Positions 17,445 to 25,797 of a DNA stretch of 31,858 nucleotides are shown here, one piece after another. Under the pieces are notes generated by a model that was given only the letters and a program-made list of their open reading frames with translations, searched no databases and had not been told where the DNA came from. Origin of the DNA: Holophaga sp. (GTDB lineage: Bacteria > Acidobacteriota > Holophagae > Holophagales > Holophagaceae); assembly GCA_031292735.1 (NCBI GenBank), contig JARLGP010000294.1:1-31858 (forward strand). Direction: 5' to 3'. How positions within the stretch are numbered: the first letter of the stretch is position 1; each line of letters begins with the position of its first letter. The position numbers were made by a program, and so were the translations under genes.

Positions 17445-18904
17445 CTTTTCCTTCCGCCCCGGGTCAGCGAGGCCCAGGCGCCCATGAGCGCCAGGAAGGC
17501 GCCGGTGAACATGGCGGCCCGGTAGCCCTGGGCGTAGGCGTCCACCGCGGCCGAGCCGGTGTGGCGCAGCAGCAGGTTCCAGCCGCCGGGGCCCAGCCGG
17601 CTGGCGGCGATGCTGCCCAGCACGCCCACGCTCAGGGACTGGCCGGTGACCCGCATGGTGCCCAGGAAGGCGCTGGCCACGCTGAGCTGGCGCCGCTCCA
17701 CGCTGCCCATGATGGCGCTGGTGTTGGGCGCGCTGAAGGCGGCCATGCCCAGGCCCACCAGGGCCAGGGACGCCACCACCGCGGGAACGCCGCCGCTGCG
17801 GCTGGCCAGGCCCAGCAGCACCATGCCGGTGGCCACGATGACCATGCCGGAGGTGGCCAGGGTGCGCGAACCGATGCGGTCGCTGAGCCGCCCGCTCAAT
17901 GGGCTCAGGGCCGCCTGCATGAGCGGCTGGCCCAGCATGATCCAGCCGGTGATCCGGGCCGGATGGCCCAGCACCAGCTGCAACTGCACCGCGGTGAGCA
18001 CGCTGATGGCGTAGAGGGCGCAGTAGTTGAGCAGGGCGGCCAGGTTGGCGGCGGCGAACAGCCGGTTGTGGCGGAGCAGGTCCAGGTCCACCAGCGGCAC
18101 CGCCGCCCGGGATTCCACCCGGATGAAGGCCGCCAGCACGAACGGCACCAGGCCCAGCAGCACCCATACCGCCGGCGCCCGCCAGCCCCATTCGGTGGAG
18201 AAGGTGAGCGGGACGATCAGGCAGACCAGGAAGCTCCCCAGCAGGGCCGTCCCCGGGAGGTCGGCCCGGGGGCCCGGGCGCGCCGGCCCGGCCGCCCGGG
18301 GCGCCAGCAGGCTCCATCCCCAGGCGAACGCGGCCGCGCCCACCGGCAGGTTCACCAGGAAGATCCAGGGCCAGCCCAGGTGGTCCACCAGCAGGCCGCC
18401 CAGGGGCGGCCCCACGCTCAGGCCCAGGTAGACGGCCATCACGTTGATGCCCAGGGCGCGGCCCCGCTCCTCCGGGGGAAAGGTGGCGGTGACGATGGCG
18501 GTGGAGGTGGCGCTGAGCAGCGCGCCGCCGGCCCCCTGGACGATGCGGCTGAGCACCAGCGCGGTGGCGTTGCCGCTCAGGGCGGCGGTGAACGAGCCCA
18601 GGGTGAAGATGGCGATTCCGGCCATGTAGTAGCGCAACCGGTCGCCCTGGTCGGCCATGCGCCCCAGCGGGATCAGCAGGATGGCCATGGCCAGGAGGTA
18701 GGCGGCCTGCACCCACATGCTGGCGGCGAAGCTCAGGTGCAGGGCCGGCCCCATCTTGGGCAGCGCCACCGCCACGATGGATCCGTCCAGGGGCGCCATG
18801 AAGGCGCCCACGCAGGTGAGCGCCAGCAGCGCCCAGCGCCGGTCGGATGGGCCTGGGGCCTGGGTCTGGAGGAGGGTCGGCGCTGCTCGCATGGTAATGA
18901 TCAT
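17441..18904 (-). CDS. MFS transporter of the DHA2 (EmrB/QacA) type
   Basis: 487 residues, about 14 transmembrane helices. The sequence [18 protein letters not shown] near the N-terminus is the DHA2 motif D1 region (LDxTIVNVALP in typical members), followed by [14 protein letters not shown] (motif A) and the motif-C-like [15 protein letters not shown]. It is expected to export drugs or toxic metabolites using the proton gradient. I chose the ATG at 18904; ATG 18892 is also possible and upstream 19003 would add a non-helical tail overlapping the divergent gene. It lies between two hybrid kinases, convergent with the first (stops share 17441-17444) and divergent from the second. No TetR or MarR regulator adjoins it. 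Confidence 0.9.
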   Translation of the reverse strand: MIITMRAAPTLLQTQAPGPSDRRWALLALTCVGAFMAPLDGSIVAVALPKMGPALHLSFAASMWVQAAYLLAMAILLIPLGRMADQGDRLRYYMAGIAIFTLGSFTAALSGNATALVLSRIVQGAGGALLSATSTAIVTATFPPEERGRALGINVMAVYLGLSVGPPLGGLLVDHLGWPWIFLVNLPVGAAAFAWGWSLLAPRAAGPARPGPRADLPGTALLGSFLVCLIVPLTFSTEWGWRAPAVWVLLGLVPFVLAAFIRVESRAAVPLVDLDLLRHNRLFAAANLAALLNYCALYAISVLTAVQLQLVLGHPARITGWIMLGQPLMQAALSPLSGRLSDRIGSRTLATSGMVIVATGMVLLGLASRSGGVPAVVASLALVGLGMAAFSAPNTSAIMGSVERRQLSVASAFLGTMRVTGQSLSVGVLGSIAASRLGPGGWNLLLRHTGSAAVDAYAQGYRAAMFTGAFLALMGAWASLTRGGRKS

Positions 18905-18993
18905 GCCCCAGGCCCACCCGGGAAACCATGAAAGGAATCCCCGCAGGCCCCGGTTTGCGCTGGATGACAACCCTGGTACCCTGAGCCCTTCAG

Positions 18994-20868
18994 ATGCGAC
19001 CAATCGGCAGGGCCCCCATCCGCCAGATGAAGATCGTCACGGTCATGGCGACGGTGGGAATCGCCATGCTCATGGCCCTGGCGGCCTTCGGGGTGCACCA
19101 GATCGCGGAGCTGCCCAGCCTGCCCGGACGGCTCGGCTGGGCCGTGGCCATCGTCTGCGCCATCGTCCTGCTGTCGTTCGGCGCGGCCCTGGGCTTCGCC
19201 CGGGTGCTGGCGCAGCTCCAGATGCGCGAAAGCGAACTGCAGGAGCACCGGGACCGGCTGGAGGAGCTGGTCCTGGCCCGCACCCGGGAGCTGGGCGGGG
19301 CCATGCTCCGGGCCGAGGCGGCCAACAAGGCCAAGAGCGAATTCCTGGCCACCATGAGCCACGAGATCCGCACCCCCATGAACGGCATCATCGGCATGTC
19401 CGGCCTGCTGCTGGACACCCCGCTGAGCGCCGAGCAGCGGGAATTCGCCGAGGCGGTGCAGCGCTCCGCCAACGCCCTGCTGACGATCATCAACGACATC
19501 CTGGACTTCTCCCGGATCGAGGCGGGCCGGATGGAGCTGGAGCGGGTGCGCTTCCACCTGCGCGGGATGGTGGAGGAGACCCTGGAGAACCACGCCAGCG
19601 CGGCCCAGGAGCGCGACCTGGACCTTTGCGCGGTGTTCGGCGGCGGCCTGCCCCAGTGGGTGGAGGGGGACCCGGGCCGGCTGCGCCAGGTGCTCATCAA
19701 CCTGGTGGGCAACGCCCTCAAGTTCACCGAGCAGGGGGAGGTGGTGGTGCGGGTGTCGCTGCTGGAGGCGCGCGACCCCGGGGAGGCCATGGTCCGCTTC
19801 GATGTGTGCGACACCGGGATCGGCATCCAGGAACAGGACCGGGAGCGGATCTTCCAGGCCTTCACCCAGGCGGAAAGCTCCCATGCCCGCCGCTACGGCG
19901 GCACCGGACTGGGCCTGGCCATCTGCCAGCGCCTGGTGACACTCATGGGCGGCGAACTGGGCCTGGAAAGCAAGGCCGGCCAGGGCAGCGCCTTCTGGTT
20001 CGCGGTTCGGCTGGGGCTGGCCCGGGCGCCCGAACCGGCCCCGGCCCCGGCCGACCTTTCCGGGCGGCGGATCCTGCTCCTGGGCCGGCCGCTCACCAGC
20101 ATCCTGGCCCTGGAAGCTGAGCTGGGCAGCCTGGGGCTGGACGTGGCGCGGGTGGAAGGGGCCGAACGGATGGCGCCGCTGCTGCGCCAGGGCCTGGCCG
20201 AAGGGCGCCCCTTCGCGGCGGCCGTGCTCACCCTGGCCCCCGGCGATCCGGGCGCCTTCCGCGCGGCCCAGGGCCTGAAGGCCGATCCGGCCTTCGCTGC
20301 GCTGCCGCTGGTGCTGTTCAGCTACCTGGGGGTCAAGGGGCAGGCCCGGGACGCCCAGGCGGCCGGCTTCTCCGCCTACCTGGCCCGGCCCCTGCGGCAC
20401 AGCCAGCTGCAGGCCACCCTGCAGCGGATCCTGGGCGCGCCGGCGGAGGCCAGGCCCGAACTGGTGACCCAGCATTCCCTGGAGGAGCAGGCCAACGCCG
20501 CCCCGGGCAGCATCCTGGTGGTGGAGGACAACGCCCTGAACCGGAAGGTGGTGGTGACCATGTTGAAGAAGCTGGGCTACCAGGCGGACGTGGCCACCAA
20601 CGGCGCCGATGCCCTGGCCGCCCTGGACCGGGCCAGCTACAGGCTGGTCCTCATGGATTGCCAGATGCCGGAGATGGACGGGTTCGAAGCCACCGGCCGG
20701 ATCCGGGCGCGGCCCGACGCCGTGGCCCGGATCCCCATCGTGGCGCTCACCGCCAACGCCATGGAAGGGGACCGGGACCAGTGCCTGGCCGCCGGCATGG
20801 ACGACTACCTGCCCAAGCCCGTACAGATGACGGATCTGCGGACCGCGCTGGAGAGCTGGGTCCGCTAG
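18994..20868 (+). CDS. Membrane-bound hybrid histidine kinase (2TM-HisKA-HATPase-pseudoREC-REC)
   Basis: 624 residues from the ATG at 18994; an ATG at 19027 is an alternative and neither has a strong ribosome binding site. Two hydrophobic helices (about 13-35 and 48-70) enclose only a dozen periplasmic residues, so there is no real sensor domain outside. A coiled coil (about 75-115) leads to [17 protein letters not shown] with H123, then the N box (NLVGNALKF), DTGIGIQ and [10 protein letters not shown]. The first receiver-like domain (about 357-480) has lost the acidic pair and phospho-Asp, and has Arg for the conserved Lys (LARPL). The second (about 505-622) is intact: VVEDN, D555 in VLMDCQMP, K608 in LPKP. 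It lacks an HPt domain, unlike the kinase upstream, so it needs a separate phosphotransfer protein. A PilZ-like gene follows. Confidence 0.93.
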   Translation: MRPIGRAPIRQMKIVTVMATVGIAMLMALAAFGVHQIAELPSLPGRLGWAVAIVCAIVLLSFGAALGFARVLAQLQMRESELQEHRDRLEELVLARTRELGGAMLRAEAANKAKSEFLATMSHEIRTPMNGIIGMSGLLLDTPLSAEQREFAEAVQRSANALLTIINDILDFSRIEAGRMELERVRFHLRGMVEETLENHASAAQERDLDLCAVFGGGLPQWVEGDPGRLRQVLINLVGNALKFTEQGEVVVRVSLLEARDPGEAMVRFDVCDTGIGIQEQDRERIFQAFTQAESSHARRYGGTGLGLAICQRLVTLMGGELGLESKAGQGSAFWFAVRLGLARAPEPAPAPADLSGRRILLLGRPLTSILALEAELGSLGLDVARVEGAERMAPLLRQGLAEGRPFAAAVLTLAPGDPGAFRAAQGLKADPAFAALPLVLFSYLGVKGQARDAQAAGFSAYLARPLRHSQLQATLQRILGAPAEARPELVTQHSLEEQANAAPGSILVVEDNALNRKVVVTMLKKLGYQADVATNGADALAALDRASYRLVLMDCQMPEMDGFEATGRIRARPDAVARIPIVALTANAMEGDRDQCLAAGMDDYLPKPVQMTDLRTALESWVR

Positions 20869-21020
20869 TGCCTGGAATGGTCGTCCAGCCCAAACGGTGC
20901 TGGCGGAATCAGCAAAAAATGGGAACAACCGGGTCTTGCGGTCATCCAATCTGCATGCCGGCGCTCCACCCGTGCCCCGAGGGGCCGATCCTAGCCGTTG
21001 ACCTACCAGAGAGGTGTCCC

Positions 21021-21392
21021 ATGGATAAAAGGATGCATTCGCGCATCGCCGTCGAATCCCAGTGCAAGGCCCGGTTCCAGCTGGGCGGGCAATCCTACAA
21101 CAACATCACGGTCGCCAACCTGGGCGCGGACGGCTGCTGCATCCAGGTCCCGTCCCAGTCCGCGGGGGCCTTGAACGACCGGTCCACCCTGGAGGGCTGG
21201 GAGCTGATCCATCCCAGCCTGCCCAAGGGGACCATCAAGGCCAAGGTGGTGTGGTGCCACGGCCAGGACAAGCCGCGCACCGAATTCATCGAAACCGGGA
21301 TCCAGTTCATGGATGTGCCCTCCGGCTATACCCATGACCTGGACAAGTACGTCACCACCCTCGCCAAATCCAACCCGCCCACCTTCATGTGA
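21021..21392 (+). CDS. PilZ-domain-like protein
   Basis: 123 residues, from the ATG at 21021 with AGAGGT upstream; the frame is open further upstream but without a sensible start. The protein is a stand-alone small beta domain. RMHSR at 4-8 fits the RxxxR half of the c-di-GMP site. The second half reads NLGADGCCIQV, where the usual D/NxSxxG has Gly in place of Ser, so binding may be altered. A VVWCHGQ strand and FIETGIQFMDV close the barrel as in PilZ proteins. It probably acts as a cytosolic c-di-GMP effector or a decayed relative. It lies 152 bases after the second hybrid kinase on the same strand, which may place it in the same pathway. Confidence 0.75.
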   Translation: MDKRMHSRIAVESQCKARFQLGGQSYNNITVANLGADGCCIQVPSQSAGALNDRSTLEGWELIHPSLPKGTIKAKVVWCHGQDKPRTEFIETGIQFMDVPSGYTHDLDKYVTTLAKSNPPTFM

Positions 21393-21581
21393 TGGAAATT
21401 TACTGAGCGCTTTCAGGTTCAAGCCTTTTTTGAGACTTTTTGCCATTCGGCTTTGAAGCAGACCCTTTGTCTTGAACACGGCAACCGGCGGAGCCCGGCG
21501 GCGGGAGCAGGTGCATGTCCCGCGCCAGGCCTCGACCGGTTGCTTTGGTGTTCTTGGGCCTCCTAATTCGCACACACCCTC

Positions 21582-22052
21582 TTAGTCCGTGGCGGGAGGG
21601 TCCACCAGGCGGTGGGTCCGTTCGAACCGGGCCACGTCGGCCAGGGTGGTGGCCTGCAGTTCGCCGAGGATGCGCTTGCGCTCCTCGGTCCAGAAGGTGT
21701 GCACCGGGCAGGCCCGTTCGTCGGAACAGGTGGCCAGGCCCAGCAGGCAGCTGGTCTGCCAATCCTCGCCGTCCATGGCGCCGGCGATCATGTCCAGGGT
21801 GATCTCCCGGGCCGGGCGCATGAGGATGACGCCGCCGTTGCGGCCGCGCTTGGTGGCCACCAGCTGGGCCTTGCCCAGGGCGTGGAACACCTTGGAAAGG
21901 TAGGGGCCCGGCGCGCCGATCCACTCCGCCACGCTCTGGACGAGGATCGGCTCGCCGCCTGGGTCGTCCAGGCAGCTCAAGGCGAGGATGGCGTAACCGG
22001 CGGATTGAGACAGTGGGTGCAAGGGCGGATCCCGGAGGCGAAGAACGAACAA
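21582..22052 (-). CDS. Rrf2-family transcriptional regulator with three conserved cysteines
   Basis: About 156 residues. An Rrf2 winged helix is clear: LSQSAGYAILALSCL, then AEWIGAPGPYLSKVFHALGKAQLV and the wing RGRNGGVILMRPAREITL. Cysteines at 102, 109 and 115 (CLLGLATCSDERACPVH) are in the place and spacing used by Fe-S-binding members such as NsrR/IscR-type sensors. It probably senses Fe-S status, NO or redox and represses nearby genes. No in-frame ATG gives a normal N-terminus: candidates are TTG at 22052 and TTG at 22022, the latter leaving only two residues before the usual LSQSAxYA. It lies just downstream of the ABC-2 genes, same strand, and 2 kb from an Fe-S scaffold gene, which is a plausible target. 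Confidence 0.88.
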   Translation of the reverse strand: MFVLRLRDPPLHPLSQSAGYAILALSCLDDPGGEPILVQSVAEWIGAPGPYLSKVFHALGKAQLVATKRGRNGGVILMRPAREITLDMIAGAMDGEDWQTSCLLGLATCSDERACPVHTFWTEERKRILGELQATTLADVARFERTHRLVDPPATD

Positions 22053-22137
22053 AGGCCTGCATAGAAGATGAAATAGTCCGCTTTCTAGCGCAAGGATTTA
22101 GTGGCCGTTTCGGAAGAACGATGGCTCGACCAGCGGC

Positions 22138-22917
22138 TTACTTCATCTTCACCAGCTTGCCGTCGCGCCGCGCCTTGGCCAGGGCCCAGCCGGTGAACAG
22201 CACCGCCAGGAGCAGCCAGACGGCGAGGGTGACGAAATAGCTCGACAGGTTCCAGGGGGCGATGCCCAGGGTGGCCTTGAGCAGGTTGAAGGCATGGGTG
22301 GTGGGCAGGGTCTCCGCCACCAGGCGCACCGGGGCTGGGAACACCGAGACCGGGTAGAACACCCCGCTCACCACCGCGATGGCGTCGGGGAAGGCGAAGA
22401 TGAAGGCGAACGCGTCGCCCCGCTTGAGCAGGGCCACGCCCAGGCTGAACACCGAAAGCACCAGGCCGCACCCGGCGCAGGCCAGGAAGCCGGTGAGGGT
22501 GGCGCCCCAGGAATGCACGGTGAAGTGGAACACCAGGTGGCCAAGCCCCAGGAACAGCAGGGCGATCACCGCGATCTTGGCCACGGCGCTGATGGCGCCG
22601 CCCAGGATGAACTCCCACCAGCGCACCGGGCTGATCATGACGTGCTCGATCATGCCCATCCAGTAGTTGTCCATGTACAGCTGCACCGCCTCCATCTGGA
22701 AGTGGTAGATGATCCTCCAGCCCAGGGCGCCCAGCACCACCACGCCGATCACGTTCCGGTCGTGGGTGAAGGAACCGGCGAACAGGGTCATGCTCAGGAA
22801 CAGCACCAGCGGCCAGAGGGTGACGTCGAACAGCCGGAAGGCGTCCCGCTTGGCGCTCACCAGGATGTGGTAGGCGTGGGCCAGGATCCGCTTGCAGGAA
22901 AGGGTCAAGTCATTCAT
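22138..22917 (-). CDS. ABC-2 type transporter permease
   Basis: 259 residues with six hydrophobic helices and the ABC-2 pattern. WWEFILGGAISAVAKI follows a short cytosolic segment, and VSGVFYPVSVFPAPVRLVAE near 185-205 is typical of the penultimate helix/loop in DrrB/NodJ-like permeases, with LPTTHAFNLLK after it. Together with the upstream ATPase it forms an inner-membrane exporter of unknown substrate. The ATG overlaps the ATPase stop by 8 bases, so the two are coupled. The C-terminus is basic. Confidence 0.9.
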   Translation of the reverse strand: MNDLTLSCKRILAHAYHILVSAKRDAFRLFDVTLWPLVLFLSMTLFAGSFTHDRNVIGVVVLGALGWRIIYHFQMEAVQLYMDNYWMGMIEHVMISPVRWWEFILGGAISAVAKIAVIALLFLGLGHLVFHFTVHSWGATLTGFLACAGCGLVLSVFSLGVALLKRGDAFAFIFAFPDAIAVVSGVFYPVSVFPAPVRLVAETLPTTHAFNLLKATLGIAPWNLSSYFVTLAVWLLLAVLFTGWALAKARRDGKLVKMK

Positions 22918-23845
22918 CGCCCTGCTCCAGGCCTTTCTGGGTGAGCATCAGGAAGACATCCTCCAGGCTCGGCTCGTCGAAGCTGATGCCGGCGAAGCCG
23001 GCATCGGCCTCCAGCAGGGTCCGCAGCACCGGTTTCAGGGCGGCCCGGTCGCGCACCAGCAGCCGGCAAAAGGCCTCGCCCTGGGCCACGCCCAGCACCC
23101 CCGGCACCCGGCCCAGCCGCTCCCGCAGGGCGGGCTCCAGCTGGCCCCGGACCAGGATGGCCTCGTCGCTCTTCACCTGGGCCTTCAGCTCCGCGGCGGT
23201 GCCTTCCACCACGATCCGGCCCTCGGAGATCAGCCCGATCCGGTCGCACAGCTCCTCCGCCTCCCGCATGTAGTGGGTGGTGAGCAGGATGGTGCAGCCG
23301 TCGCGGTTGAGGTCGCGGATGATGTCGCGCACCGCCATGGCCGCGTCCACGTCCAGGCCCACGGTGGGCTCGTCCATGAACAGGACGTTCGGCCGGTTGA
23401 TGACGCCCTTGGCAATGAAGAAGCGCTGCCGCCAGCCGCTGGAGAACTGGGCCACCTGGGCGTCGCGCTTCCCGGTGATGCCGGCCAGCGCCATCACCTC
23501 CTCCACCCGCGAGCGGGGCATGCCGTAGAGCAGGGCGTAGTAGGACAGCAGCTCCCAGGTGGTGAACTTCTCAAGCACCCCGCTGAAGCCCCGCACCAGG
23601 TTGACCTGGCGCTGGACCGCATGGAGGTGCCGCTGCACGTCCAGGCCGCACACCTCCACGGACCCCTGGTCCGGGCTGGTGAGCCCGATGAGGATGGCGA
23701 TGAGGGTGGTCTTGCCGGCGCCGTTGGGCCCCAGGAGGCCGTAGATCTCCCCCTCGCGGATGGCCAGGCTCACCCCGGTGAGGGCGGCCACCGGCCGCTT
23801 GCCCCGGAAGGTCTTGCTGACATTCTTTGCAACAACTGCATCCAT
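22910..23845 (-). CDS. ABC transporter ATP-binding protein (ABC-2 exporter type)
   Basis: 311 residues from the ATG at 23845, supported by GGAAG five bases upstream; the frame extends to 23914 but the extra part is not family-like. Walker A is GPNGAGKTT, the signature is FSSGWRQRF (a known variant of LSGGQ in exporter ATPases), Walker B is NVLFMDEPTVGLD and the switch His is in TTHYM. A C-terminal regulatory domain of about 90 residues (DEAILVRGQLEPALRERLG onward) resembles that of DrrA-type ATPases. It powers the permease encoded next. Divergent to the scaffold/GGGtGRT operon over a 213-base gap. Confidence 0.93.
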   Translation of the reverse strand: MDAVVAKNVSKTFRGKRPVAALTGVSLAIREGEIYGLLGPNGAGKTTLIAILIGLTSPDQGSVEVCGLDVQRHLHAVQRQVNLVRGFSGVLEKFTTWELLSYYALLYGMPRSRVEEVMALAGITGKRDAQVAQFSSGWRQRFFIAKGVINRPNVLFMDEPTVGLDVDAAMAVRDIIRDLNRDGCTILLTTHYMREAEELCDRIGLISEGRIVVEGTAAELKAQVKSDEAILVRGQLEPALRERLGRVPGVLGVAQGEAFCRLLVRDRAALKPVLRTLLEADAGFAGISFDEPSLEDVFLMLTQKGLEQGDE

Positions 23846-23994
23846 AAGTGCTTCCACAACATCACGACAAGGGCGGGGAAGGGCGCAGGAGTGCGGTTTT
23901 ATCCATCCGGCCATGGGACTGCTAGGGATAGGAGTGCGCCGGGACCGGGCTTGGTTCCCGGCCGGCGGGCCGGCCTCCGCCTGGGGAAGTGGGT

Positions 23995-24019
23995 TATATT
24001 GAATCCATCAGTATTGATA
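23995..24019 (+). promoter_or_regulatory. AT-rich element upstream of the Fe-S scaffold operon
   Basis: TATATT at 23995-24000 overlaps ATTGAAT (23998-24004), and a related ATTGATA follows at 24013-24019, a 15-bp spacing. It lies 40-64 bases before the scaffold ATG, in the only AT-rich part of the 213-base divergent gap. A promoter or regulator site is likely, but no clear -35/-10 pair or IscR-type consensus is visible. Confidence 0.3.
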
Positions 24020-24058
24020 GCCGCTCGATCCAGTCGCTACTCATCAGGAGGCCCGTCC

Positions 24059-24751
24059 ATGATCTATTCCACCGAGGTCCAGCACATGTGCCGCGTGGCG
24101 CAGGGGCCCAACCACGGCCCGGCGCCCATTCCCCAGGAAGGCCGCTGGGTCCAGGCCAAGGAGATCAAGGATATCTCCGGCCTCACCCACGGCGTGGGCT
24201 GGTGCGCCCCCCAGCAGGGGGCCTGCAAGCTCACCCTGAACGTGAAGGAAGGCGTCATCCAGGAAGCGCTGATCGAAGTGATCGGCTGTTCCGGCATGAC
24301 CCAGAGCGCCGCCATGGCCGCCGAGATCCTCACCGGCAAGACCATCCTTGAGGCCCTCAACACCGACCTGGTGTGCGACGCCATCAACGTCGCGATGCGC
24401 GAACTGTTCCTGCAGATCGCCTACGGCCGGAGCCAGACCGCGTTCTCCGAGGGCGGCCTGCCCATCGGCGCCGGGCTGGAGGACCTGGGCAAGGGCCTGC
24501 GCAGCCAGGTCGGCACCATGTACGGCACCGTCGCCAAGGGCGTGCGCTACCTGGAGATCGCCGAGGGCTACGTGACCCGGATGGCGCTGGACGAGCAGGA
24601 CGAAGTCATCGGCTACGAGTTCGTGAACCTGGGCAAGGTGATGGATGCCGTCCAGAAGGGCGTGGAACCGGGTGAGGCCATCAAGCGCTGCACCGGCACC
24701 ACCGGCCGTTTCGCTGACGCAGTGCGCACCATCAATCCCCGGCACGAATAG
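24059..24751 (+). CDS. IscU/NifU-like iron-sulfur cluster scaffold, long form
   Basis: 230 residues; AGGAGG eight bases before the ATG. The middle is IscU/NifU-N like: GACKLTLNV (C56) corresponds to the ACGDxxxLxIKV strand, and IGCSGMTQSAAMAAEILTGK (C77) to the FGCGSAIASSS...GK segment. Further cysteines are C11, C49, C106 and C211. A C-terminal part of about 110 residues, beginning near QTAFSEGGLPIGAGLEDLG, is not present in ordinary IscU. This extended type is the one found paired with GGGtGRT proteins, as here 10 bases downstream. It probably binds or assembles an Fe-S cluster; the client is unknown. No cysteine desulfurase adjoins it. Confidence 0.85.
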   Translation: MIYSTEVQHMCRVAQGPNHGPAPIPQEGRWVQAKEIKDISGLTHGVGWCAPQQGACKLTLNVKEGVIQEALIEVIGCSGMTQSAAMAAEILTGKTILEALNTDLVCDAINVAMRELFLQIAYGRSQTAFSEGGLPIGAGLEDLGKGLRSQVGTMYGTVAKGVRYLEIAEGYVTRMALDEQDEVIGYEFVNLGKVMDAVQKGVEPGEAIKRCTGTTGRFADAVRTINPRHE

Positions 24752-24761
24752 GAGGAAGACC

Positions 24762-25754
24762 ATGGCTCTGTTCGAAAGCTATGAACGAAGGATTCCCCAG
24801 ATCGAAAAGGTCCTGGCCAAGTATCAGATCGAATCGCTGGAAGCGGCCCGCCAGATGAGCACTGCCAAGGGCGTGGACGTGTATGCCATCGTCAAGGAGA
24901 TCCAGCCCATCTGCTTCGAGAACGTATGCTGGGCCTACATCCTGGGCGCGGCCATCGCGCTGAAGAAGGGCCAGACCCGGGCGGTGGACATCGCCCTGTC
25001 CCTGGGCGAAGGCATGCAGGCCTTCTGCATCCCCGGCTCGGTGGCCGACGATCGCAAGGTGGGCCTGGGCCACGGCAACCTGGCCTCCCGGCTGCTGAAG
25101 GAAGAGACCAAGTGCTTCGCCTTCCTGGCCGGGCACGAGTCCTTCGCCGCCGCCGAGGGCGCCATCGGCCTGGCCAAGAGCGCCAACAAGGCGCGCAAGG
25201 AGCCCCTCAAGGTCATCCTCAACGGCCTGGGCAAGGACGCCGCGCAGATCATCTCCCGGGTCAACGGCTTCACCTACGTCCAGACGAAGTTCGACTACGC
25301 CGCCGGCAGGCTGGAGATCGTGGGCGAGCGGGCCTACTCCAAGGGCGAGAAGGCCAAGGTGCGCTGCTACGGGGCCGACGACGTGCGCGAAGGGGTGGCC
25401 ATCAACCACCACGAGGGCGTGGACGTGAGCATCACCGGCAACTCCACCAACCCCACCCGGTTCCAGCACCCGGTGGCGGGCACCTACAAGAAGGAGTGCC
25501 AGGAGCAGGGCAAGCCCTACTTCTCCGTGGCCAGCGGCGGCGGCACCGGGCGCACCCTGCACCCGGACAACATGGCCGCCGGCCCCGCCTCCTACGGCAT
25601 GACCGACACCATGGGCCGCATGCATTCCGACGCCCAGTTCGCCGGCTCCTCCTCAGTGCCGGCCCACGTGGAAATGATGGGCTTCCTGGGCATGGGCAAC
25701 AACCCCATGGTCGGCGCCTCGGTGGCGGTGGCGGTGGCGCTGGAAAAGGCCTAG
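24762..25754 (+). CDS. GGGtGRT protein (conserved, function unknown)
   Basis: 330 residues, with a perfect AGGAGG upstream. The family-naming motif GGGTGRT is at 259-265, in ASGGGTGRTLHPDNMAAGP. The C-terminal quarter is extremely Gly/Met-rich (MMGFLGMGNNPMVGAS), which suggests a nucleotide- or cofactor-binding, tightly packed core. Cysteines occur at 51, 56, 89, 118, 202 and 246, with C51/C56 spaced as CFENVC. There is no signal peptide or membrane helix. The gene follows the long IscU-like scaffold by 10 bases, the family's standing partner, so it may receive or handle an Fe-S cluster; this is inference, and the biochemical role of the family is not known to me. Confidence 0.9.
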   Translation: MALFESYERRIPQIEKVLAKYQIESLEAARQMSTAKGVDVYAIVKEIQPICFENVCWAYILGAAIALKKGQTRAVDIALSLGEGMQAFCIPGSVADDRKVGLGHGNLASRLLKEETKCFAFLAGHESFAAAEGAIGLAKSANKARKEPLKVILNGLGKDAAQIISRVNGFTYVQTKFDYAAGRLEIVGERAYSKGEKAKVRCYGADDVREGVAINHHEGVDVSITGNSTNPTRFQHPVAGTYKKECQEQGKPYFSVASGGGTGRTLHPDNMAAGPASYGMTDTMGRMHSDAQFAGSSSVPAHVEMMGFLGMGNNPMVGASVAVAVALEKA

Positions 25755-25797
25755 CTATTCACGATACATGGATGCCCGGGGAGGCTTATTCTGGAGC

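Noticed and set aside
15345..18929. 1194-codon open frame on the minus strand and a 1027-codon one on the plus strand
   Set aside because: Both cross the hybrid kinase and the DHA2 transporter in the wrong frame or strand; composition is low-complexity and no motif is seen, while the true frames show complete families.
21393..21581. Hairpin TTCAAGCC / GGCTTTGAA after the PilZ-like gene as a terminator
   Set aside because: The loop is 23 bases, the stem has a bulge and the T-rich part lies inside the loop rather than after the stem.
22910..23845. Degenerate ABC signature FSSGWRQRF as a sign of an inactive ATPase
   Set aside because: Similar variants are common in ABC-2 exporter ATPases; Walker A, Walker B and the switch His are intact.
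23846..24058. Cobalamin riboswitch expected for a B12 enzyme
   Set aside because: No B12-box GCCACTG core or matching stems in this gap or before 25798.
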